NCBI RefSeq assembly: GCF_000426485.1
Contig: NZ_AUFL01000005.1
Coordinates: 62,001 to 126,000 of the forward strand
Direction of reading: 5' to 3'
Origin: Indolivaga capnocytophagoides DSM 22835
GTDB taxonomy: Bacteria; Bacteroidota; Bacteroidia; Bacteroidales; Dysgonomonadaceae
Length of the DNA stretch: 64,000 bases
This document shows positions 53,681-63,200 of this stretch, piece after piece (the first letter of the stretch is position 1; every line of letters starts with the position of its first letter). Position numbers and translations under genes: made by a program. The notes beneath the pieces were generated by a model. It was not told the DNA's origin, searched no databases, and saw only the letters and a list, made by a program, of their open reading frames with translations.

Positions 53681-55834
53681 TTACTTGTTCTTATCCTTGT
53701 CTACACTATCAACTACTTTTTTAGCATCGGGAGGTGTTTGTTTTTTCTTCACCCCGCTTCTTTCCAATAGAGCATCGATAGTAGGTTCATGTCCTCTAAA
53801 CTTCACATACAGCTCCATCGGATCTTCGGTATTACCTTTCTCCAATACATTCTTGCGGAACGATTCGGCTGTCTCTTTATTAAAGATTCCATTTTCTTTG
53901 AATGCTGCAAATGCGTCAGCATCCAATACTTCAGACCATTTGTAACTGTAATATCCGGCTGCATAACCTCCTGAGAATATATGACCGAATGAAGCTGACA
54001 TATTCGCGCCATCAGCAACAGGAAGTAAAGCTGTTCCAGCCATTGCTTTACGCTCGAAGTCTTTTACATCTCCTTCGTAAGGAGTCTGCAATGTATGCCA
54101 TGCCATATCCAGATATCCGAATGACAACTGACGGTAGCACAAATATCCGGCATTGAAATTAGAAGCATCTACAAGTTTTTGAACCAATGCGGCAGGAATA
54201 GCCTCTCCTGTTTTATAATGTTTCGCAAAACGATCTAAGTACTCTTTCTCTGTCAGCCAGTTTTCCATTACCTGAGACGGAAGCTCCACAAAATCACGGG
54301 CAACATTAGTTCCTGAAAGTGTTTCGTAGTTACATGATGTAAGCATTCCGTGAAGAGCATGACCAAACTCATGCAAGAATGTCTCAACTTCATCAAAATT
54401 CAATAAAGCCGGCTCTGTTTCGGTTGGACGAGTAAAATTCATCACGATAGATACATGAGGACGTGAATCTTTACCGTTTTCGGTATATTGACCTTTATAC
54501 TCTGTCATCCATGCACCCTGACGTTTTCCGGCACGAGGATGAAAATCAGTAAAAAGAACAGCTATATACTGACCTTTTTCATCGAAAACATCAAAAGCCT
54601 CAACTTCTGGTTGATATACCGGAATATCCGTATTCTTTTTAAATGTGACACCATATAGGTCTGTAGCTAGTCCGAATACACCTTTCTTTACATTTTCAAG
54701 TTCGAAATATGGACGAACCATTTCGTCATTCAGATCATATTTATCATCCTGTAATTTTTCGGAATAGTAAGCCCAATCCCAAGGTTGAAGTGTTATATCC
54801 TTTCCTTCGTATTTCGAAGCGAATTTCTGTACATCAGCAACATCTTCTTTTGCCCTCTCTTCAAAAGCATCATACAGGTTATTCAACAGGTTATTTACAC
54901 CATCCTTGTTCTTAGCCATCTTATTACGAAGAGTAAATGTCGCATAATCGGGATAACCTAACAGTTGAGCTATCTTTAAACGGGTATTGGCTATTTGACG
55001 TACATTTTCTTGATTGTCAAATTCCCCGCCGGCTACACATTTGGTGTTATATGCCATATATAATTTTTCACGAAGATCACGTCTCTTCGAATACTTCATA
55101 AAGGCAATATAACTGGGAGCAGAAAGGTCGAACATCCATCCTTCTTTGCCTTTTCCTTTAGCTTTAGCCACAGCTGCGTCACGCACGCTTTGAGGTAATC
55201 CATCCAAATCAGCCTCGTCTGTCAATAACATTTCAAACTTATTGCTTTCTTTCAATGCATTCTGTCCGAAATTTAATGTCAGCTTACTTAATTCTGAAGA
55301 CAAAGCCTTATACGTTTCCTTATCTTTTGCAGATAAAGTTACCCCTCTGTTCTCGAATCCCTCGTAAATTTTTTCGGTGAGACGAATTTGTTCAGGAGTC
55401 AACCCCGAATCATTCCTCTTATCATATACAGCTTTTACTTTCGCAAACAATTTCTCATTTAAGCTGATGTTATTACCATGATCAGATAACTTGGGAGACA
55501 TACGCTGAGATATCTCCATCATTTCGTCATCACTCTCTGCACTCAGCAGATTAAAAAATACAGAGCTTACTCTTGATAATAACTCTCCTGATTCTTCGTA
55601 TGCCTCAATAGTATTGGCAAATGTCGGGATCTCAGGATTATTTATAATCTGGTCAATTTCTACATTCTGCTCTTTCATCCCTTTCTCGAATGCCGGCTCA
55701 TAATGCTCGTTTTTGATCAAATCAAAAGGAGGTGTACCATGAGGTGTTTTATATTCGGAGAAAAATGGATTTTGAGCTTGTATATTTACTGTCATAATTG
55801 ATAATAATAAAATTAAGATAAAGCTTTTTTTCAT
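53681..55834 (-). CDS. M3 family metallopeptidase (dipeptidyl carboxypeptidase-like)
   Basis: A 717-residue zinc peptidase from ATG 55834. A signal peptide ('MKKSFILILLLSIMTVNIQA', 20 residues) sends it to the periplasm or beyond. The M3 domain fills the rest: the zinc site 'FLHEFGHALHGML' (HExxH), with the third ligand glutamate ~25 residues later in 'DFVELPSQVMENW', and 'GYAAGYYSYKWSEVLDADAF' near the end. The layout and length match Dcp-type oligopeptidases, which cut dipeptides from the C-terminus. The C-terminal ~15 residues are charged. A repeat-like element (55951-56187) lies upstream. Confidence 0.92.
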   Translation of the reverse strand: MKKSFILILLLSIMTVNIQAQNPFFSEYKTPHGTPPFDLIKNEHYEPAFEKGMKEQNVEIDQIINNPEIPTFANTIEAYEESGELLSRVSSVFFNLLSAESDDEMMEISQRMSPKLSDHGNNISLNEKLFAKVKAVYDKRNDSGLTPEQIRLTEKIYEGFENRGVTLSAKDKETYKALSSELSKLTLNFGQNALKESNKFEMLLTDEADLDGLPQSVRDAAVAKAKGKGKEGWMFDLSAPSYIAFMKYSKRRDLREKLYMAYNTKCVAGGEFDNQENVRQIANTRLKIAQLLGYPDYATFTLRNKMAKNKDGVNNLLNNLYDAFEERAKEDVADVQKFASKYEGKDITLQPWDWAYYSEKLQDDKYDLNDEMVRPYFELENVKKGVFGLATDLYGVTFKKNTDIPVYQPEVEAFDVFDEKGQYIAVLFTDFHPRAGKRQGAWMTEYKGQYTENGKDSRPHVSIVMNFTRPTETEPALLNFDEVETFLHEFGHALHGMLTSCNYETLSGTNVARDFVELPSQVMENWLTEKEYLDRFAKHYKTGEAIPAALVQKLVDASNFNAGYLCYRQLSFGYLDMAWHTLQTPYEGDVKDFERKAMAGTALLPVADGANMSASFGHIFSGGYAAGYYSYKWSEVLDADAFAAFKENGIFNKETAESFRKNVLEKGNTEDPMELYVKFRGHEPTIDALLERSGVKKKQTPPDAKKVVDSVDKDKNK

Positions 55835-55950
55835 AAAAAAACAAATATGAATTAATGAATACAAATCAAAAAGCATACCACTTTTGCACAAAGGTCTCTT
55901 TTTTTCTTTTAAACTGCAAATAGAGAGATCAATCATCCACTATATATTTA

Positions 55951-56187
55951 TAAAAAGGGAACAAAAGTAACTCTTAGTTTTACTTCAGATGTCTCCGTCT
56001 TTTCCTCAATGACCTGATGATTTATCTACTGCCACCTTTCACCAGTGAAACCTATCCTGACCGTAGGAGCGAAAAATATCTCGCCCGATGTTTCAAATCC
56101 TGAGGTATAATTATGACCCTTACGAAATATCCTCAAAAGGTAACAAAAGTCACACCGAAAATGCATTTTTTTATTGTTCCCTTTTTA
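55951..56187. repeat. 237-bp element with 14-bp terminal inverted repeats
   Basis: TAAAAAGGGAACAA at 55951-55964 and its exact complement at 56174-56187 bound the element. Inside are the palindrome TTTCACCAGTGAAA (about 56037-56050), a decayed GTAGGAGCG...TCGCCC block (56063-56087), and near-repeats of TTTTGTTACC and TTTTGTTCCC on the minus strand. No coding frame and no clear target duplication. It looks like a non-autonomous or decayed repeat. Confidence 0.55.
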
Positions 56188-56351
56188 CCCGTCAGTCTAA
56201 TTTTCACTATGTTAACTGCTGACTGATAATTGATTTCAAAAACCTCTTTCCATATAGATAAAATAAGTGAATACTTATTATGCTTAGTTCGTTTAATATT
56301 TAATAAAAACCTTAAATCTTTTTTTAATATGAGGTCTTTCTGATGTGCAGG

Positions 56352-56383
56352 TTTGATAAAGAGCAGGATTAACATTACTTTTG
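56352..56383 (+). promoter_or_regulatory. Promoter of ruvA
   Basis: TTTG (56352-56355), 20 bases, then TACTTTTG (56376-56383): exact -33/-7 consensus and spacing, about 100 bases from the ruvA start. Confidence 0.75.
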
Positions 56384-56482
56384 CATGTTCCGGAATAAGA
56401 ATATAACCACTTTTTAAGGGATAATTATTCAAAGATTAAGTATATTAGCCCTCATTTAACAGACTTATACATATCTTAATAT

Positions 56483-57061
56483 ATGGTTGATTATATAAAA
56501 GGCGAAATCGCTGAACTGACACCCGCTTCTGTCACTATTGAAACAAGCGGAATCGGATATTTTATAAATATTTCTTTAAATACATATTCGGCGTTAGAAC
56601 ATAAAAAGTCCGAAAAGTTATTTATATATGAGTCTATCAGAGAAGATGCTCATCAGTTATTCGGATTTATCAACAAACAGGAGAGAGATTTATTCATCTT
56701 ACTTATAAGCGTTTCTGGAATAGGTGCAAGTACCGCACGCATGATTTTGTCTTCGATGACCATTACGGAACTCGAACTCGTCATATCATCCGGAAATGCG
56801 GATATGCTAAAAACAGTAAAAGGTATAGGCTTAAAAACGGCTCAACGGGTAATCGTAGACCTGAAAGACAAAATTAAAGTTACAGGAGACGCGATCAGTA
56901 ATGTAAGCATTAATAGCGAAGCTGCCAACGAAGCTATTGCCGCATTGGTTATGCTGGGATTCGCACAGGTTCCATCGCAAAAAGCCGTAGCTAAAATTCT
57001 GAAAGACAAGCCCGACAGTACAATCGAACAGATTATAAAAACAGCACTGAAAATATTGTAA
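56483..57061 (+). CDS. ruvA: Holliday junction branch migration protein RuvA
   Basis: A 192-residue RuvA, the tetrameric Holliday-junction binding subunit that loads the RuvB motor. Domain I is an OB fold ('[20 protein letters not shown]'). Domain II carries two helix-hairpin-helix motifs ('[16 protein letters not shown]' and '[19 protein letters not shown]'). Domain III at the end ('[20 protein letters not shown]') contacts RuvB. The length is normal. In Bacteroidetes ruvA is often next to sprA, as here (214 bases apart). ruvB and ruvC are not in the window. Confidence 0.96.
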   Translation: MVDYIKGEIAELTPASVTIETSGIGYFINISLNTYSALEHKKSEKLFIYESIREDAHQLFGFINKQERDLFILLISVSGIGASTARMILSSMTITELELVISSGNADMLKTVKGIGLKTAQRVIVDLKDKIKVTGDAISNVSINSEAANEAIAALVMLGFAQVPSQKAVAKILKDKPDSTIEQIIKTALKIL

Positions 57062-57161
57062 GTAATTATCCAATGCCGATCAGATATTCCGTCTCGGTAT
57101 AAAAGAATACAATCACTATTTCAGACATTAGAGTAAAGAAACAATACGTATAACTAAGGAT

Positions 57162-57251
57162 AAGGTCACAGACCTATTTATTGCTTTGGCAAGTATAATA
57201 ACCTGAGCCTATTATAACTTGAGAATGTATCATTAGATACTTTCATTTACT
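57162..57251 (+). repeat. Long copy (B) of the dispersed element, upstream of sprA
   Basis: It starts with AAGGTCACAGACCTA (57162-57176) and continues with the ~75-base block shared with 34425-34513, including TTTATTGCTTTGG, AAGTATAA and the end TTTCATTTACT. It ends 23 bases before the sprA start; its orientation to the gene is the same as in copy A. Confidence 0.85.
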
Positions 57252-57274
57252 AAAAAAATAAAAGCGGGGAATCA

Positions 57275-60200
57275 TTGAATAAGAGTATAAAATATTTTAT
57301 TCTAATCACATCACTGTTTATATGTGTAATCAGTCTGTTTTCGACGACATCGGAAAAGGCTGAGAGCGATTTTTCTTATCCCGCCGAAGAATTTACCGCT
57401 CCTCAGGATACGGGTACACTCTATCCTGTTAAGAACACACAGATCACGAATTACAACGATTTGATCAAAAAAAGTCCTATTGACCTGAAAGATCCTTCTA
57501 ATGTGCAGACTCAAGTCGAATATGATATCAAACACAATGTATATCTTTTCCGGACAAAAATAGATAATGACGAATGGGTGACCCCTTTTACCCTCAATCC
57601 GCAACAATACCTCGACTATTCTCTCAAAGAATCAATGTCTCGTTATTTCAAACAGAAAAACGATGAGACCTTTAATAAAAAGGACGAAAAAGAAGCATTC
57701 TCTCTGAAAGATATAAAGGTTAATGCCGGAGCGCTCGAACGGATTTTTGGTCCCGGAGGAGTACAAGTCAAGACACAAGGATACGTTGAACTATCTATGG
57801 GATTAAAGAATACATCGACCGACAACCCAACTCTCTCTCAAAAGAACAGAAACCGGACAATGTTTGACTTTGATGAGAAAATTCAGGTCAATGTCAACGC
57901 ATCCGTCGGCGATAAAGTAAACTTTGGGCTGAACTATGATACGGAAGCCACTTTCGACTTCGACTCAAAAAAAGCCAAGCTCGCATACGAAGGCAAAGAG
58001 GACGAAATAATCCGTTACCTAGAAGCCGGAAATGTGAGTATGAATACTACAAATTCATTGATAACAGGTGCAACTTCATTATTTGGTATTCGTGCTGATC
58101 TTCAATTCGGCAAATTAAAGATTAACACGGTTATCTCGCAAAAAGAAACACAAAGCCAAACGGCGAGTTCTTCGGGAGGTGTACAAACGACTCCTTTCGA
58201 ATTCAAAGCCGATGAGTATGACGAAAATCAACACTTCTTTCTATCTCAGTATTTTCGGGATAACTACGATGAGGCGATGAGCAAACTGCCTTATATCCAA
58301 TCACCGATACTTATCACTAAAATAGAAGTGTGGGTAACAAACAAACAAGGCAATTGGGATAATGCCCGCAATATTGTAGCATTTGCCGACATGGGAGAAT
58401 ACAACAAAATCGGCAACACCGGCAAATGGAATAAACAAGGAACATTAGATATTCCTTACAATGGAGCCAATAACTTATATTCCACCATAAACTCATCATA
58501 TAGTGCAGCCCGTAACAAAGATCAGGCAAATGCCATACTGACTGCAGCGGGTTTACAGACCGGACAGGATTTCGATAAACTGGAGAATGCCCGTAAACTG
58601 GACGCCTCAGAATATACACTTAACACTAAACTGGGATATATATCACTCAACTCAGCCTTGGCTTCTGATCAGGTATTGGCTGTAGCTTTTGAATATACCA
58701 AAGGACCTGAGACGTATAAAATAGGGGAGTTTGCCAGTGAGATTCCGTCCCAGGAAGGAAGCGCAGCTAAATCGGGATCGCTATTTCTCAAATTATTGAA
58801 ACCGGTATCTCTTTATCCTCAGTCCTATACATGGGATTTAATGATGAAGAACGTTTATAAACTCGGTTCAATTCAAATACAAAAAGAAAAATTCAGGCTG
58901 AATATCGCTTATCAAAGTGATACAGTCGGTACATACATAAACTATATCCCCGAAGGTAATATAAAAAATCAGCTGCTGCTGAGAGTTATGAACCTCGACA
59001 GGCTCAACGCATCAAATAATGCCAATCCCGATGGAATCTTTGACTTCCTCGATGGATACACTATCAATGCCGAAAGAGGTCGGGTTATATTTCCGGTTGT
59101 AGAACCCTTCGGTGAACACCTTCGAAAGAAAATAGGTAATGATGCCATTGCCAAGAAATATGTATACCAAGAATTGTACGATTCTACACTTACTGTTGCG
59201 CAACAAACCGCCGATAAAAATAAATTCAAAATAAGCGGATCGTTTCGGGCATCGGCATCTTCCAGCTCGGTAATCAGTCTCAATGCGATGAATGTAACCA
59301 AAGGTTCGGTCAAAGTAACGGCAAACGGGACTGTTTTAACTGAAAATGTAGATTACTCGGTCGACTATATCGCAGGAACAGTTACTATACTTAACCAAAG
59401 CCTCATAGATACCGGCACATCGATAAACGTTTCTCTCGAAGATCAATCGTTATTCAGTATGCAGCGGCAGACCTTACTGGGCTTGAATTTGAGTTATGAT
59501 TTCACGAAGAATTTCAATGTAGGAGCTACCATATTGCATATGTATGAGAAGCCTCTCACCTACAAATCGTCAGTTGGAGAAGAAGCACTGAAAAATACGG
59601 TATGGGGACTAAATACCTCCTATCGTACAAAATCGCAATGGCTTACCAATCTGATAGACAAATTGCCATTTGTCAATGCAACAGCTCCATCCGAAATATC
59701 CTTGAATGCCGAATTTGCCCAGATGATACCGGGGCATTATGAAAATCAATATTCGGGAGGATATTCCTATATTGATGATTTTGAAGCGGCCAAGACCCGT
59801 ATATCGTTAGTCAATGCTTATGGATGGAAATTATCTTCGACCCCTACCCTGTTTGAAGAATCGAAACTAACCAACGATATAGCTTATGGCAACAATAGGG
59901 CTCGACTTGCATGGTTTAACATCGATAACTTATTTACCAGAAATACATCACGGACACCTTCTCACATAACCAAAGAAGACCGAGACAATCCTTTCGTCAG
60001 GGAAATAAATATCAAAGAAATTTATCCGGGTAAAGACATCGTATCAACGGAAGCATCTACCCTTACAGCTCTCAATCTTTCGTTTTATCCGACCGAAAGA
60101 GGTCCTTACAATCTGGATGATGTCAGCCTCAACAGCGATGGACAACTTCTTAATCCTCAAAACCGATGGGGAGGAATTACCCGTAAACTGGATAATACAA

Positions 60201-63200
60201 ATTTCGAAAACAGTAATATCGAATATATCGAATTTTGGTTGCTTGACCCGTTTGTCGAAAACGGTAAAAATAATGTCAACAACACAGGCGGAGATCTGTA
60301 TTTTAATCTGGGAGAAATATCGGAAGATGTTCTGAAAGACGGTAAAAAATTCTTCGAAAACGGATTACCAACTGATCCTTTATCTACCGAATACGAAACC
60401 ACAAAATGGGGACGTGTCCCTACCCGTCAATCTACCGCATATGCCTTTGATAATACATTGAGTAATGAAGCTCGTGCACGTCAGGATGTCGGGTTAAATG
60501 GCTTAAGTACTGCCGACGAATTGCAATTCCCCACTTATGTGACTTATCTGAACAATTTAAGATCGAAACTGTCGTCATCAGCCATTAGTAAAATGGAACA
60601 AGACCCCTTTTCTCCCTTGAACGATCCATCAGGAGATAACTATCACTATTATAGGGGAAGCGATTACGATGCACAGAAAACAAGCATCCTTGATCGTTAT
60701 AAATACTTTAACGGAACGGAAGGTAATACTATTACAAATACCAACGAAAGCTATTCGACCGCCGCAAGCTCTGTGCCTGATGTTGAAGACCTCAATCAGG
60801 ACTATACAATGAACGAATCCGATAATTATTATCAATACAAAGTAAAATTAGATCCGAACAACATGAATGTCGGCTCTAATTACATTTCAGAAATACGGGA
60901 AGTGTCGGTTACTCTTTCAAATGGTACTCCGTCTACAAACAAATGGTATCAGTTCAAAATCCCTCTGAGTGATTATAACAATACCAAAAACGGGAATAAG
61001 AAAGTAGGTAACATACAAGGATTCAAAACCATTCGGTTTATGCGTATGTTTGTCACTGATTTCAAGCAGGAAACATATCTGCGCTTTGCAACACTCGATC
61101 TTGTACGGGGAGAGTGGAGAACCTATACGCAAACATTGCAGGACGGTATCAATCAGGGGCAGGGTTCAATTAATGTATCTGCTGTAAATATAGAAGAGAA
61201 CAGTAGCAAGACTCCTGTAAACTACGTTGTCCCTCCCGGGGTGAAACGCATAATAGACTCTAATCAGTCTCAATTGGTAGAAGATAATGAGCAGGCATTA
61301 GCCTTACAGGTTCTCAATCTGGAACCATCCGATGCCAGAGCTATATATAAAAATACAGTATATGACCTGCGCCGCTATAAAAGGCTGCAAATGTTTACCC
61401 ATGCCGAAGAATTGGCAGACGGACAAGACATCGGTCAAAATGAAATAACTGTATTCCTGCGTTTAGGTTCGGACTACAAAAATAACTATTATGAATATGA
61501 AATACCATTATCCATAACTCCACCGGGAAGATATAGCAATAAAAACGATAATGACAGGGAAACCGTATGGCCTAAAGAAAATATGTTCGACTTCCCTTTG
61601 AAATTACTCACCAACCTGAAACTGGAGAGAAATAAGGAAAAACGTAAAGCAGGATCGGAAGTTTCGTACACAACCTTATACAGTACAAACGATCCAGATA
61701 ATCAGCAAAACAAAGTTAGCATCATCGGTAATCCATCACTATCCGATATTCAGGTCATGATGATAGGTGTCAGAAACAATTCAAGAACCCTTAAATCGGC
61801 GGAAATATGGGTAAATGAATTACGCATGACCGACTTTGACGAAGAAGGAGGATGGGCAGCACAGGGTAATCTCAATATCAATCTGTCAGACATTGGGTCT
61901 GTCAGTTTTACGGGAAGGAAGGAAACAATCGGATTCGGATCAATTGATCAAAGCCTTAACGAACGAAGAAGTGATGATTATTCAACTTATACCATAGCAA
62001 CAAACCTTGATCTGGGACGTTTCATCCCCGAAAAAATAAATGCGTCAATACCATTTTATTATTCATATTCAAATCAGACAACGACTCCCAAATACGATCC
62101 GCTGAACCAAGATATAACTCTTAAAGAATCATTGGATCTAGTCGATACTAAAGCTGAAAAAGATTCAATAAAGAATCTGGCGCAAGATAAGACTGTAACC
62201 AAGAGCCTTAGTTTTTCGAATGTAAAATTCGATATCAAAAGTAAGAACCCGATGCCGTATGACCCAGCCAATTTCACTTTCGGATATGCATACAGCGAAA
62301 CCCAAATAACAAACCCGACAACGGTATATGACATAACTAAGAACCAGAAAACGACATTCAGCTATTCGTATTCTCCGGGAGTAAAGACATGGGAGCCTTT
62401 CAAAAACATAAAAAGTAAAGCTCCGCTTGCTCAATACCCAAAGAGTCTGGGTATTAATTTATTGCCGAGCAATATTTCGTTCAACTCATATACAACACGT
62501 TATAACACGGAAACTCTTACGAGGGATCTGGATAGTTATCTCCTAGGTGGAGACAGTAAGGCTTCTGAATTTATGACATGGAGCCAGACTTTTTATTGGG
62601 ACAGAGACTTCAGTCTCAACTGGGACTTACTCCGTAACCTGAAAATCAGCTTACAAACCGGTACACGTGCCGAAATAGCAGATGAGCCCTATTTACAGAT
62701 ATATAAACGACTGGATAGGGATGAATACGAAGTATGGCGCGATTCTGTTTCTAACAGTATAAAAAATCAGAGCGGACCTTTGTCATACAGGCAAACGGCA
62801 AAGGTTACCTATACCCTCCCTCTAAATAATATTCCATTCCTTAGCTGGATCAGTTCATCTGCCAATTATGACAGTCAATATTCATGGGACAGAGGGGCAA
62901 CTGTCGAATCGGAAGAAATCGGTAATATAATTACCAATAACATAACCTTATCTTCAAATAACAGATTCGATCTGACTGCTTTATATAATAAATCGGCATT
63001 TCTAAGAAAGGTCAATGCTAAGTTCGGAAGTAACAACCGCAGGTCTAATAATCAACGACCGGAAAGGGCAAAACCTGAACGATTGAAACGCTTCAGCCAG
63101 GAAATAACGCTGAATCCCGATTCTGGAACAGTTGTAAATCATAACCTGAGTACAAAACGGATCGATATTGTCGCCAGACGAGACGGACGGGTATTCAAGG

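Larger units (their letters stand above)
55835..56482. other. Long divergent gap with a repeat-like element
   Basis: 648 bases between the divergent M3 peptidase and ruvA genes. It holds the element at 55951-56187 and a consensus ruvA promoter at 56352-56383. A -7-like TACTTTTG on the minus strand (55972-55979) may serve the peptidase gene. An open frame at 56133-56432 is AT-rich, low in complexity and not credible. Confidence 0.6.

Noticed and set aside
56133-56432. 99-residue minus-strand frame between the M3 peptidase and ruvA genes
   Set aside because: It is very AT-rich with lysine/isoleucine composition, runs into the repeat-like element, and crosses the ruvA promoter.
58969-59313. Minus-strand frames under sprA (58317, 58969, 61489, 62074, 63002 and others)
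   Set aside because: They all lie in the long open sprA frame on the other strand, which carries recognisable family sequence throughout.
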